A DNA stretch of 39,808 nt from G020354785 sp964461435 (GCA_964461435.1 CAYWUI010000030.1:1-39808); one strand, 5' to 3'. Positions 24,647 through 34,000 are shown, counted from the first letter of the stretch. The notes: a model not told the origin generated them from the letters alone. A program made the numbers and translations.

Positions 24647-25540
24647 ATGTCAAAAATTTTTTACGGTATCTTTTACGCATCAATCTGGTTATTTACACTA
24701 ATCCCTCTAAATATTCTTTATTTTATATCCGACATTTTTTCTGTACTGCTGCAATATGTAATAAGATATAGGAAACAAGTTGTTTATGAAAACCTTTCAC
24801 GCTCTTTACCTGGCAGGTCAGAAAAAGAAATTAAAAAAATAGCAAGAAAGTTCTACAGGCATATTTGTGATTTTGCCATCGAATCTCTTAAGACTATTCA
24901 TCTTTCACAAAAACAAGTCGATAAAAGGCTTAAATATGAGAATATTGAAATACTTGAGGAACTGTATCATAAAAATAAAGATGTGACCATTATATCAGGA
25001 CATTACGGTAACTGGGAGTGGATGGTAAATTTCCCGGAAAAAATATCATACAGGTTCCTGGCAACATACAGACCCCTGAGGGTTAAGTCAGTTGATAAAA
25101 TGATATATAACATAAGAGGCAAATTTGGTGTCATAATGATACCTGTAAAAGACACCTATAAGGAAATATTAAAATATAAGCAGAAAAATGAACAAATAAT
25201 AATCTGGTCGCTGGTAGACCAGAGACCTCCCCTGAGAAACAAATACTGGACAAAATTTATGAACCAGGATACCCCATTCTATACAGGTTTTGAAAAAATA
25301 GCAATAAAATTAAATATGGCCGTGGTTTTTATGATTGTCAAAAAAGTAAAACGAGGGTACTATAATGTTAAGTTTGAAAAACTTTTTGAAGATACGTCGG
25401 ACCTACCTGACTATATAATTACTGAAAAGATAATAAAAATACTGGAAGATTCAATTGTCAGCAAGCCTGAATACTGGTTATGGTCCCATAAACGGTGGAA
25501 ACATAAAAAGGATTATCCCGGACAGCCCTTAAAGAAATGA
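24647..25540 (+). CDS. LpxL/HtrB-type lysophospholipid or lipid A acyltransferase
   Basis: 297 residues. The N-terminus (FYASIWLFTLIPLNILYF) is a membrane anchor. The family catalytic H(x4)E/D motif is SGHYGNWEW with His119 and Glu124, preceded by a typical basic segment (RYRKQVVYENLSRSLP). Other conserved segments are GVIMIPVKD, WSLVDQRPP and the final YWLWSHKRWKHK. These enzymes add an acyl chain to lipid A precursors at the inner membrane. The stop overlaps the next glycosyltransferase start by 4 bp (ATGA), so the two are translationally coupled. In Bacteroidota it may instead acylate other lipids such as ornithine or glycine lipids. Confidence 0.9.
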   Translation: MSKIFYGIFYASIWLFTLIPLNILYFISDIFSVLLQYVIRYRKQVVYENLSRSLPGRSEKEIKKIARKFYRHICDFAIESLKTIHLSQKQVDKRLKYENIEILEELYHKNKDVTIISGHYGNWEWMVNFPEKISYRFLATYRPLRVKSVDKMIYNIRGKFGVIMIPVKDTYKEILKYKQKNEQIIIWSLVDQRPPLRNKYWTKFMNQDTPFYTGFEKIAIKLNMAVVFMIVKKVKRGYYNVKFEKLFEDTSDLPDYIITEKIIKILEDSIVSKPEYWLWSHKRWKHKKDYPGQPLKK

Positions 25541-26562
25541 ATATGAGTAAAGTGGCAATAGTAATACTAAACTGGAACGGCAGGGAGTATCTTGAAAATT
25601 TCTTGCCTTCGGTTATAAAATATTCATCCAATTCCTATACTCAGATTTATATTGCTGATAATAACTCAACTGATGATTCAGTCAGTATGATAAAAAATAA
25701 ATTCCCCGTTGTTGAGCTTATTCTTTTTGACAAAAATTACGGTTTCGCACAGGGTTATATCAAAGCGCTGAACCAGATAAAATCTGAATACTTTGTGCTG
25801 TTAAACTCAGATGTAATGGTTACAAGCCTGTGGTTATCCATAATCGATATAATGGATAATGATAAGTCAATAGCTGCCTGCATGCCCAAGATAAGATCAT
25901 TTGATAATAAAGAGTATTTTGAGTATGCCGGAGCGGCAGGTGGTTTTATTGATAAATACGGATACCCCTTCTGCAGGGGACGCATTTTAAACAGAATTGA
26001 AAAGGATAACGGGCAGTACGACAATACTTTGGAAATATTCTGGGCCTCGGGCGCATGCATGTTCATAAGGGCAAAAGCATACTTCGAGGCAGGCGGACTG
26101 GATAAGGACTTTTTTGCACATATGGAAGAAATTGATCTTTGCTGGCGCCTGAAAAAACTCAACTATAAAATCATCTGCGTCCCGGAAGTAATAATTTACC
26201 ATGTTGGCGGAGGAACACTGCCAAATAATACACCCAGAAAATTATATCTCAATTACAGGAATAATCTGTTTCTGTTATATAAAAACCTGCCGGGCAAGGT
26301 TCTCTGCAAAACAATAATCATAAGGCTACTGCTGGATATGCTATCTGCATTTATTTATTTGTTCAGATTTTCTTTTCGCTTCTCCCTCACTGTCATTAAA
26401 GCCCATTTTTCATTTTATAAATCCATAAAGACACTGAACAGAAAAAGGAAAGAAATAAATAAAAAACGCGAAGTAAAAATCCCGGGCCAGATATATCGGG
26501 GAAGTATCCTGTTTGACTTCTTTGCAAGGAAAAAAAGACTCTTTAGCCAGCTTGATTTTTGA
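25537..26562 (+). CDS. Glycosyltransferase family 2
   Basis: 341 residues. The GT-A fold motifs are VAIVILNWNGREYL (6-19), IYIADNNSTDDSVSMI (41-48 core), the DXD-like LLNSDVMV (89-95) and the acceptor-site GLDKDFFAHMEEIDLCWRL. The last ~80 residues contain hydrophobic, membrane-associated stretches and a basic tail, as in rhamnosyl-type GT2 enzymes of surface polysaccharide synthesis. It overlaps the acyltransferase gene by 4 bp at its start, suggesting envelope glycolipid work. Its 3' end overlaps the convergent 26543-27646 gene by 20 bp. The donor and acceptor sugars are unknown. Confidence 0.92.
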   Translation: MNMSKVAIVILNWNGREYLENFLPSVIKYSSNSYTQIYIADNNSTDDSVSMIKNKFPVVELILFDKNYGFAQGYIKALNQIKSEYFVLLNSDVMVTSLWLSIIDIMDNDKSIAACMPKIRSFDNKEYFEYAGAAGGFIDKYGYPFCRGRILNRIEKDNGQYDNTLEIFWASGACMFIRAKAYFEAGGLDKDFFAHMEEIDLCWRLKKLNYKIICVPEVIIYHVGGGTLPNNTPRKLYLNYRNNLFLLYKNLPGKVLCKTIIIRLLLDMLSAFIYLFRFSFRFSLTVIKAHFSFYKSIKTLNRKRKEINKKREVKIPGQIYRGSILFDFFARKKRLFSQLDF

Positions 26563-27646
26563 TAATATTCCTTCTTCCTTCAAGGGTTATAAAAACAGTA
26601 AAAGACTGGGAGCTATTTATTTCACCTGGTACAAAATGAAATGAGAACTGAAGTTTGCCGTTTATCCGTCCCCGGTTATTACTTTCATAAAATAAATCTA
26701 TCCTGCCATAGTTTCCTGATTTATAAAAACCATCTCCGTAAAGCAGGATCTGACTGTTACCAAAATAATATAATCCATTAAAGCCGAATCCCTTATGCAT
26801 TATTTGAAGCCTGTTCAGCCAGCCTGCGGGAAAATTGAAATCATATAAATTCCTAATCCTGTCATATGAAACTGCCACTCCCGATATAAATATGAGGCTA
26901 TCGAGATTTAATTTCGAGGATAGATCTACTCCTGCATTTACAGTTAATCCTCCATTGTCTCTTATGTGATCACCAGGTATTGGAATGGCCGGACCAGCAT
27001 AATGATACATAATGAAATCGTGTTTATAAAAGAAAATGCCCTTTTTAATCATCCCTTCCCCTCCTATAAGAAATGTCTCCCTCCTGGTATCTGTCTGCCT
27101 GCTGGTCCAGTCAACCCATATATTTTGATATCCCCGGCGAGCTTTAAACTCCAGAAACATACCTTCAACATTAGGACGATAATATATAAGTGTATCTTCC
27201 AGCAGTATTCGCGGATGATTTATTATCCTGCGGCGCGGAAAGGCCCCGATAAAGAAATTGACATGTTTCGATCCTCCGTGATAATACATTGTAATATCCG
27301 GAGCAATAAGGTTACCCTTACTGCCAAATTCATACAAATAATTTGCTCCCCCTCTGAACCTGTGATGGCTGTTCAATGCAAATCCGATTTCAGCACACAG
27401 CCGTGAACCAAACATTGTTTGCGGCTGGGTGAATTCATTAAAATATTCCCTGTTATCGAAAAATCCGTCAAACCCCGTGGTCCACTCAAAGTCCTGCCCA
27501 CCTGCCAATAAACATAATTTAATTGCGGCCGTTATCGCTATAATCCTCTTTATATATGAAGCCCGATAAGCCAGTGTTAAAAGTTTTATATTTGGTAAAT
27601 CTTTTAAAAGTAGTACTTTTAAATCAATATTTTTTATCGTTTGCAA
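26543..27646 (-). CDS. Probable outer-membrane beta-barrel protein
   Basis: Up to 367 residues from a TTG at 27646; no in-frame ATG exists before residue ~78, so the start is uncertain. A signal-peptide-like stretch (KRIIAITAAIKLCLLAGG) sits near residue 33-50, followed by FEWTTGFDGFFDNREYFN. The rest alternates hydrophobic and polar residues in barrel-like strands (GFALNSHHRFRGGANYLYEF, HVNFFIGAFPRRR, GKLQFSFHFVPG) and ends with a basic tail. A C-terminal aromatic of the classical barrel type is not present. The gene family resembles Bacteroidales hypothetical outer-membrane proteins; no substrate can be named. Confidence 0.6.
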   Translation of the reverse strand: MQTIKNIDLKVLLLKDLPNIKLLTLAYRASYIKRIIAITAAIKLCLLAGGQDFEWTTGFDGFFDNREYFNEFTQPQTMFGSRLCAEIGFALNSHHRFRGGANYLYEFGSKGNLIAPDITMYYHGGSKHVNFFIGAFPRRRIINHPRILLEDTLIYYRPNVEGMFLEFKARRGYQNIWVDWTSRQTDTRRETFLIGGEGMIKKGIFFYKHDFIMYHYAGPAIPIPGDHIRDNGGLTVNAGVDLSSKLNLDSLIFISGVAVSYDRIRNLYDFNFPAGWLNRLQIMHKGFGFNGLYYFGNSQILLYGDGFYKSGNYGRIDLFYESNNRGRINGKLQFSFHFVPGEINSSQSFTVFITLEGRRNIIKNQAG

Positions 27647-27673
27647 AACTATTAAATTAATAAAAATACAATA

Positions 27674-29362
27674 TTGAATACCAGAAGAATAATTGATCCG
27701 CTTTTCTGGTTTTTAACAGTGTGGCTGACTGTTAATATTATACAGGCTTATTTTACTGAGCTTGCCCATGATGAAGCATACTACTGGATGTTTTCGAAGT
27801 ATCCTGCCCTTGGTTATTTTGATCATCCCCCTCTAATTGCCCTGATAATTAGAGCAGGGTACTCAATTTTTCACAATGAGCTGGGAGTAAGGCTTATTCC
27901 CTGTATTTTAGGCGCCGGCACCCTTTTTGTCCTTTTTAAGCTTATAAACCAGCGTAACAGGGACCTCTCTTTTTTTATTATGCTCACCATGTCAATAGGT
28001 CTTGTTTCAACTCATGTTGGTGGTTTTATTGCTATTCCCGACACGCCACTGATATTCTTCACAGCCCTGTTCTTTTATCTGTATAAAAAATATCTGGAAA
28101 ATGATAATATAAGAACTGCTGTATTAATATCTGTTGTTATTGCATCAATGCTTTACTCAAAATACCATGGAGTATTAGTCCTCTTCTTCACCTTTATTTC
28201 CAACTTAAATCTGGTCAGGAGAAAGAGCTTCTGGATAATTATACTATTAAGTGCGTTCCTGATGATCCCGCATCTTTTATGGCAAATAAATAATGATTTC
28301 CCGACTCTTGAATATCATCTCATAGGAAGATCTTCATCTTATAAACCAGCTTTTACAATAAACTATCTTTACAGTCAATTATTAATAGCCGGTCCGTTGA
28401 GCGGTATAATAATTTTATATCATGCTTTCAGGTTCAAAAATAAAAATCACTTTGAGAAAGCATTAAAGTTTAACCTTATAGGGACATTGATATTTTTCTT
28501 TTTGTCCAGCTTCAGGGGGCATGTTGAACCTCACTGGACTGCCATTGCTTATATACCCCTGATTATATTATCATATAAGAGTATTATTGATACTAAAAAA
28601 GCCAAAATATGGATTCAGCGGTTGTTTTGGCCTTCAATTGCCATGTTCCTGGTTGTGAGGGTGCTTTTAATCCACGAATTCTTACCAAGATCATGGAACA
28701 TACTGACTGAATTTCACGGCTGGGACAAATGGGCAAACGAAATAAAAGAAACTGCTGACGGCAGAATAGTAGTTTTCACCAATAAATACCAGTATCCTTC
28801 CAAATATACTTTTTATAGCGGAGAATTTTCACATACACTGAATAATATTTATTACAGAAAAAATCAGTATGATCTGTGGAATTTTGAAGATTCTATTCAG
28901 GGTAAATCCGTCATGATTATGCATAGCAAAACTCCTACGGATACTTTAATAACAAGTAACGGATTAATTTACGATTACCAGTTTATTAACAATTTCAGAT
29001 CTTATTATGGAGTGAAAATAAATGCTAAAGTTGATAAAAAGGTATTAAGTATGGGGGAATATGTCAATATTGAATTACTTATTTATAATAAATCAGATAA
29101 GATAATTGATTTTAAAGACAGCAATAACAATGAATCCTATCTGTGCTATACATATGAACGCAGGGGCAAATACGTGTCCCTCCCGAAAAAAATTCATAAC
29201 GTTACATTGAAATGTATGAATCCCCATAGCAGCTACCACCAAAAGATTATAATACCTGCACCCAAAAAGCCGGGCCGATATGCTGTTTATATTTCCATAG
29301 TTACCGGAATACTGAAACCTGCCCACAATTCCGACCCCGTTATAATTAAAGTATCGGAGTAA
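27674..29362 (+). CDS. GT39/ArnT-like membrane glycosyltransferase
   Basis: 562 residues from a TTG at 27674, the only start in frame after the preceding stop (27653). About ten membrane spans cover residues ~8-345. The first periplasmic loop holds the family signature TELAHDEAYYWMFSKYPALG, YFDHPPLIALIIRAG (Asp-Glu pair plus DHPP), as in ArnT and PMT enzymes that use polyprenyl-phosphate sugars. A soluble C-terminal domain follows (about 350-562), its end an Ig-like strand-rich part. It should move a sugar onto a lipid or protein on the periplasmic side. Both this and the divergent 27646 gene start with TTG, 27 bp apart. Confidence 0.85.
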   Translation: MNTRRIIDPLFWFLTVWLTVNIIQAYFTELAHDEAYYWMFSKYPALGYFDHPPLIALIIRAGYSIFHNELGVRLIPCILGAGTLFVLFKLINQRNRDLSFFIMLTMSIGLVSTHVGGFIAIPDTPLIFFTALFFYLYKKYLENDNIRTAVLISVVIASMLYSKYHGVLVLFFTFISNLNLVRRKSFWIIILLSAFLMIPHLLWQINNDFPTLEYHLIGRSSSYKPAFTINYLYSQLLIAGPLSGIIILYHAFRFKNKNHFEKALKFNLIGTLIFFFLSSFRGHVEPHWTAIAYIPLIILSYKSIIDTKKAKIWIQRLFWPSIAMFLVVRVLLIHEFLPRSWNILTEFHGWDKWANEIKETADGRIVVFTNKYQYPSKYTFYSGEFSHTLNNIYYRKNQYDLWNFEDSIQGKSVMIMHSKTPTDTLITSNGLIYDYQFINNFRSYYGVKINAKVDKKVLSMGEYVNIELLIYNKSDKIIDFKDSNNNESYLCYTYERRGKYVSLPKKIHNVTLKCMNPHSSYHQKIIIPAPKKPGRYAVYISIVTGILKPAHNSDPVIIKVSE

Positions 29363-29536
29363 TGCACTTATAAAACCTTGCTGTTTTCATAATAAAGTAT
29401 AAAAAATATTCTGTTACGAGGGTTACTTTTTATATAAATCAGGAATTAATACCGGTCGAAGGTAACTTTACTTTTTATGACTACCGGCCCTGCATATTAT
29501 ATTGAACGAAATCTGAAACTAATACCTTGTGTTTTT

Positions 29537-29956
29537 ATGAAATTTAACTGGCACAATAAAACATTACTAATCATAGAAGATGACTATGTTAGCTATTTAT
29601 ACCTAAAAGATGTACTGTCGGATACAAGAATAAAGATAAAAAGGGCTGTCTCTGTAAAACAAGCCCAGACTTTGCTGGCATCAAAAAATAAGATTGATTT
29701 AATAATTGTCAATGTCAATATTCTGGGAAAAAATATTTATAAGAGCATACTTGAGATAAAAAGTTTTAACCAGCTAATTCCAATAATAGCAATTACGAAT
29801 CAATATTCGATGGATACTCAAACCGAATGTATTGAATCAGGTTGTGATACATATATTTACAGCAATATCGACAGTTCCCAGTTACTGCTCTCAATAGATG
29901 AGCTATTGGATAAGAGTATGATTATCAGCTCCCTTTTGTCCAGGGATAAGTCTTAA
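29537..29956 (+). CDS. Single-domain receiver protein lacking the phospho-acceptor aspartate
   Basis: 139 residues from the ATG at 29537 (MKFNWHNKTLLIIEDDYVSY), the usual start of this family; an ATG 20 codons upstream is also in frame. The CheY-like fold is recognisable, with the acidic pair IIEDD. The position of the phospho-acceptor Asp is Asn59 (IDLIIVNVNIL where active relatives have DLVLMDINMP). The conserved Lys of the 'CDDYIAKPI' segment is Ser (CDTYIYSNI). Without these residues it probably cannot be phosphorylated in the usual way and may act by protein binding. It stands alone between a GT39-like gene and murF. Confidence 0.75.
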   Translation: MKFNWHNKTLLIIEDDYVSYLYLKDVLSDTRIKIKRAVSVKQAQTLLASKNKIDLIIVNVNILGKNIYKSILEIKSFNQLIPIIAITNQYSMDTQTECIESGCDTYIYSNIDSSQLLLSIDELLDKSMIISSLLSRDKS

Positions 29957-29973
29957 CAATATCATTCGTTAAC

Positions 29974-31272
29974 CTAAAGAAATTTAACCAGTTTTTCGAG
30001 CTGGTTTGCGCGGGAACCTTTCAAAAAAATATTGGCATTCTTAATCTTGCCGGATTTAAGCATTCCAGCAAGTTCATTAGCATCATTAAAGTATTTAAAT
30101 CCGAATTTTTTCGCATTTTTATAAAAGGCCTTTCCTACACACAATACGTTGGTTATATTATTCTCTTTAAGATATGTCAGTAAAATCTGATGCTCCCTGT
30201 CAGATGCATCTCCAATCTCAAGCATTTCACCCAGAATGAAACATTTGTTTTGTACTTTTAAGTCAATAAAACTATCTAACGCAGCTCTCATACTTGTCGG
30301 ATTGGCATTATAGGCATCCAGGTAAATTATATTATCTTTTGTTTTTACTAGCTGTGAGCGGTTGTCTTCAGGGACATAATCCTCAATAGCTGTTTTAATG
30401 GAGTCTTTTGTTAAATTAAAAGAATGGGCAAATGCTGCAGCAGCCACAACATTTTCCATATTATACCTGCCGATAAGGTTAGTATTAACTTGTAATCCAC
30501 TGGAATCGCCAGGCATAAATAGCAGCATTTTAAGAAAAGGGCCGGATGATATATATTGTCCCCAGCATGCACTGTTTTTAACGCCATATAATACAGTATC
30601 ACTATATTTTTCAGGAATTATGGCGTTTATATATGAATTATTAATGTTTCCATATATTTTCCCTTTCCTGCTTTTCAAATATTCAAAAAGTTCTGCTTTT
30701 GCTTTAGCTATATCTTCCAAATTTCCAAATCCTTCCATATGGGCTTTCCCTATATTTGTTATAAGTCCGAAATCGGGCTCAGCAATATTGCATAGCTCTT
30801 GTATTTCTCCATGATGGTTCGCTCCCATTTCAATAATCCCTATTTGCGAATCAGAGGGCATTGACAGCAACGTTAAGGGAACACCAATATGGTTATTCAG
30901 GTTACCCGCCGTAGCATATACTTTATACTTTTCACTTAATATTCTTTTTATTAATTCCTTTGTCGTGGTTTTTCCGTTAGAACCCGTGATAGCCAAAATT
31001 TTTGTGCTGCATTTTTTCCTGTGATGATTTGCCAGGCTTTGAAGGGCGCCCAGGCTATCTTCTACCCTGATAAGCCTTTTATCAGGTTTAAAGTATGATT
31101 TATCGGTAATGGCATAAGCAGCACCGTCTGCCAGGGCCTTCATGGCAAACCTGTTCCCATCAAAATTTTTACCCCTTAAAGCAAAGAATATCGAATCTTT
31201 CTTTACAGATCTGGAGTCAGTAGATATGTATGGATGACGCAAAAAAAGCTCATATATATCAACGGTTTTCAC
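29974..31272 (-). CDS. murF: UDP-N-acetylmuramoyl-tripeptide--D-alanyl-D-alanine ligase
   Basis: 432 residues. MurF attaches D-Ala-D-Ala to the UDP-MurNAc-tripeptide in the cytosol, the last soluble step of the peptidoglycan precursor. The N-terminal substrate domain starts with STDSRSVKKDSIFFALRGKNFDG. The ATP P-loop is ITGSNGKTTTKELI (96-106 core), followed by GNLNNHIGVPLTLL, GIIEMGANHHGEI, and the C-terminal YLDAYNANPTSMRAAL and GEMLEIG. Its neighbour upstream is gldJ, on the same strand but separated by a strong terminator at 31295-31324. This gldJ-murF neighbourhood is familiar in Bacteroidota. Confidence 0.95.
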   Translation of the reverse strand: MKTVDIYELFLRHPYISTDSRSVKKDSIFFALRGKNFDGNRFAMKALADGAAYAITDKSYFKPDKRLIRVEDSLGALQSLANHHRKKCSTKILAITGSNGKTTTKELIKRILSEKYKVYATAGNLNNHIGVPLTLLSMPSDSQIGIIEMGANHHGEIQELCNIAEPDFGLITNIGKAHMEGFGNLEDIAKAKAELFEYLKSRKGKIYGNINNSYINAIIPEKYSDTVLYGVKNSACWGQYISSGPFLKMLLFMPGDSSGLQVNTNLIGRYNMENVVAAAAFAHSFNLTKDSIKTAIEDYVPEDNRSQLVKTKDNIIYLDAYNANPTSMRAALDSFIDLKVQNKCFILGEMLEIGDASDREHQILLTYLKENNITNVLCVGKAFYKNAKKFGFKYFNDANELAGMLKSGKIKNANIFLKGSRANQLEKLVKFL

Positions 31273-31294
31273 AATGTTTTCAGGGTATAAAATT

Positions 31295-31324
31295 AAAAAA
31301 CCTCATTAATAATAATGAGGTTTT
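31295..31324 (-). terminator. Intrinsic terminator after gldJ
   Basis: CCTCATT (31301-31307) pairs with AATGAGG (31314-31320) around AATAAT, extended by four A-T pairs to an 11-bp stem. On the minus strand a T-rich tract follows (TTTTTTAATT). It lies between gldJ and murF, so murF probably needs its own promoter or read-through. Confidence 0.85.
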
Positions 31325-31351
31325 ATTTATGCTGTAAATTTTAAATATTCT

Positions 31352-32842
31352 CTAAAAACCTGCCGGACTTCCAACGCGTGTCATGGCGCATCTGAATCCC
31401 AAATCATCCCTAGATGAATTTTCATCCAGGAATCTTCTTGCACCCGGAGTTAACCAGTATGCCCTGTCTCTCCATGATCCGCCCTTGTATACCCTTGACT
31501 GGTCATTTACAAGTGATGTTTCATATCCTGCCTTCTGTGAATACATCCTATCCGAAGTCAGGCTCTGGCCCTCAGCATCTATAGTCCAGTCGTCGCCATC
31601 AATAACACTCGATTCATAATCTCCATCCATATAGTTCTTATAATAAGCTTTCTTGTAATTCCACCTGTTTATTGATTCTGCTTCTGTAACAGGTCTGTAT
31701 CTTAATCTTCCAAGGCTGTCTTTTTCTGCAACGTTTCCTTCTTCATCCCTGACAAGAGTCTGAAATACGTTGCCCCTGAACGGATTGAATTCATTAAAAT
31801 CATTGAGCGACAGAGGTCTGTAAACATCTTCCACCCATTCACTAACATTTCCTGCCATGCAGTATAATCCGTAATCATTGGGCCAGAAAGATTCAACAGG
31901 TGCAGGTATGGAAGCATTATCATTTAAATCACCTGCAACACCCATCATATCACCTCTGCCCCTGACAAAATTGGCCCTCATCATGCCCCTGTATTTCTTG
32001 ACATCATTTCTCACATTATGTCCGTCCCAGGGATAAATTCTGCGTTCATAAATCCTCTCTTCAAAAGAGTTGCCAATCAAAGCAAGTGCAGCATATTCCC
32101 ATTCTGCTTCGGTCGGCAGGCGGTATCTTGGCAATAATATTCCATCTTCCATCTGTACCCTTCTAAACTCCTTGTTGGGGTCGAGGCTTGGTAAATTCTT
32201 ATTCACCAGTCCCTCATACTGGCCTGCCAGGTATGCTTCCGTATTAAAGTTTTCCTCTCCCAGCTGGTTGGGATCAGGATTTAAAATGCCTTCTTCAATT
32301 AAAATCATTTCATTTACCCTGTCAGTTCTCCATGCACAATAATCATTGGCCTGAAGCCAGTTGATCCCTACTACAGGATAATCATTATATGCCGGATGCC
32401 TGAAATAGTACTGAACATAGGGTTCGTTATATGCCATCGGGCGCCTCCAGACCAGTGTATCCGGCAAAGCTTTTCTGTATACCTCGGGATATTCAACAAA
32501 CACCCTGCTTATCCAGTACAGATATTCCCTGTAATCAACATTCCTTATTTCTGTTTGATCCATATAGAATGAACTAACAGTAACTCTTCTCGGAACATTA
32601 TTCCAGTCATACAGCAAATCCTGCTCAACTCTGCCCATAGTGAATGTTCCCCCCTCTATAAACAGTAATCCCGGACCCTTTGCCTGGTCATAGCCAAATT
32701 TCACTTCAAAACCTCCCATATCAGGATCATTATATTTCCAATTTGTTGTGGTGGAAGCTTTTCTCGTTTTACCACCTCTACAAGCCGACAATACAAATAA
32801 TAGTATAACAACTTTTATGACAGCTGATAACTTCATATTCAT
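31352..32842 (-). CDS. gldJ: Gliding motility/T9SS lipoprotein GldJ
   Basis: 496 residues. The signal peptide ends in a lipobox LFVLSAC with lipidated Cys21. A formylglycine-generating-enzyme-like (FGE-sulfatase) domain spans about 55-490: GPGLLFIEGGTFTMGRVEQD, SFYMDQTEIRNVDYREYLYW, RHPAYNDYPVVGINW, LPTEAEWEYAAL, GLYCMAGNVSEWVEDVYRPL and KGGSWRDRAYWL with RRFLDE, then GFRCA. The DTLVWRR segment and DYCAWRTDRVNE block fit GldJ rather than its paralogue GldK. GldJ is an outer-membrane lipoprotein needed for gliding and for stability of GldK in the T9SS. FGE catalytic cysteines are not needed for this role. A perfect -7 box precedes the gene. Confidence 0.9.
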   Translation of the reverse strand: MNMKLSAVIKVVILLFVLSACRGGKTRKASTTTNWKYNDPDMGGFEVKFGYDQAKGPGLLFIEGGTFTMGRVEQDLLYDWNNVPRRVTVSSFYMDQTEIRNVDYREYLYWISRVFVEYPEVYRKALPDTLVWRRPMAYNEPYVQYYFRHPAYNDYPVVGINWLQANDYCAWRTDRVNEMILIEEGILNPDPNQLGEENFNTEAYLAGQYEGLVNKNLPSLDPNKEFRRVQMEDGILLPRYRLPTEAEWEYAALALIGNSFEERIYERRIYPWDGHNVRNDVKKYRGMMRANFVRGRGDMMGVAGDLNDNASIPAPVESFWPNDYGLYCMAGNVSEWVEDVYRPLSLNDFNEFNPFRGNVFQTLVRDEEGNVAEKDSLGRLRYRPVTEAESINRWNYKKAYYKNYMDGDYESSVIDGDDWTIDAEGQSLTSDRMYSQKAGYETSLVNDQSRVYKGGSWRDRAYWLTPGARRFLDENSSRDDLGFRCAMTRVGSPAGF

Positions 32843-32862
32843 GGTTTTAAGGTTTTTATTTT

Positions 32863-32895
32863 CAAATATAGTTAAATTTATACTTAATTTACAAA
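32863..32895 (-). promoter_or_regulatory. Predicted promoter of gldJ
   Basis: On the minus strand TTTG (32895-32892) is followed after 21 bases by TATATTTG (32870-32863), a full match to TAnnTTTG. The gldJ ATG lies 20 bases further. Confidence 0.5.
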
Positions 32896-32912
32896 AATTG
32901 TTATTAAAATAA

Positions 32913-33896
32913 CTACAACTTAGAGGATTTTATTGCCTTACTATTTCTTCTTTTTTCTTTATATCGCAATTTTAATAAAAATATTACTTCATGTGCCCCC
33001 ATATCCAAATCCAGTAAGTTTGTCCCTGTCAGATTAATATCATAATTATATATGAATCCGTAATTTGTGCTTACATATCCTGCTGCAACAGTCAGGGCGC
33101 TGAAATTAAATTTCAAATCGTTCCTTGCCCACATACCTGCAAATAAAGGTTTCATTAAAAATCCTGCCCCAAAGTCAATCTTGTTATGCTGCCTGTATTT
33201 TTGAAACATTAATGAAGGCATAATTATTGGGATGCTCCTTCCATATCCCCCTGACAAGGGCACTTCGCAGGAAGCGTGAAATGAGTACTTCCAGGGCAGT
33301 CTGCTATCGTCGGATGAGCTAAAATACCAGTAAGGTTGTGTGAGGTGCCCTACTGAAAATCCTATGTTGATAAGTTTCTTTACTTCAGTTAAAAAACCCA
33401 GGGAGAAATCCCAAAAATTATTCCTTTCAGCTTCAAATATCCCCGCTCCATAACTTGTGCCCGGTTCATTTTTTATATCCGATTCAAAAACAAGACTTCC
33501 GGCATTCAGATCTTCAAAAATATATGAGGCCTGCAATCCTGCATTTAAATAAATATCGCTGTTAATTTTTATTTTATAGGCATAAATTGAATTTACAGAT
33601 GTAATTGTAACGATCCCACCCCCCTGAATATCATTCAGGAAAAAAAATCCGATACCGCTCTTAAATTTCTTTAAAGGTATAGAAGCTGCTGCCCCGTAAT
33701 TTACAAAGGCATCCGATAAACCCGGCCACTGGTTCCGGTAGGTTAAAGATAGTTCAGGATTTGTAACTGAGCTGGCATATGCGGGATTTACATATATCAT
33801 ACCGGATGCAAAATTGGAAAAACAGGGGTCCTGTGTATGGCACAGGTAACTTATTAATGCCAGCATAAAAGTTATTATATATATTCTGAAATTCAT
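32913..33896 (-). CDS. PorP/SprF family T9SS outer-membrane protein
   Basis: 327 residues. The signal peptide is MNFRIYIITFMLALISYLCHT. The mature start (PCFSNFASGMIYVNPAYASS, then LSLTYRNQWPGLSDAFVNYG) is the PorP/SprF signature. Strand-rich sequence follows (GIGFFFLNDIQGGGI, YLNAGLQASYIFEDL, KIDFGAGFLMKPLFAGMWARN, AAGYVSTNYGFIYNYDINL). Family members are outer-membrane barrels that assist T9SS or anchor specific cargo such as SprB. Several copies usually exist per genome, so which one this is remains open. It is the first gene of a minus-strand pair with gldJ and is divergent from porU. Confidence 0.88.
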   Translation of the reverse strand: MNFRIYIITFMLALISYLCHTQDPCFSNFASGMIYVNPAYASSVTNPELSLTYRNQWPGLSDAFVNYGAAASIPLKKFKSGIGFFFLNDIQGGGIVTITSVNSIYAYKIKINSDIYLNAGLQASYIFEDLNAGSLVFESDIKNEPGTSYGAGIFEAERNNFWDFSLGFLTEVKKLINIGFSVGHLTQPYWYFSSSDDSRLPWKYSFHASCEVPLSGGYGRSIPIIMPSLMFQKYRQHNKIDFGAGFLMKPLFAGMWARNDLKFNFSALTVAAGYVSTNYGFIYNYDINLTGTNLLDLDMGAHEVIFLLKLRYKEKRRNSKAIKSSKL

Positions 33897-34000
33897 TAAT
33901 GAACCTTAAGCTTAAATTTTTGTTAAAATATCACATTTTACAATAAATAATCAACGCCAGCGTTTAAAATTCATAATAATTATTTAAAATACTATTTTTT

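Noticed and set aside
26966..27406. 146-codon plus-strand frame inside the barrel-like gene
   Set aside because: No recognisable motif, and the opposite strand shows signal-peptide and strand-like patterns; treated as a shadow.
29401..29480. Direct repeat of GGTTACTTTTTAT / GGTAACTTTACTTTTTAT before the receiver gene
   Set aside because: Short and imperfect; no clear operator symmetry, so not called as a regulatory site.
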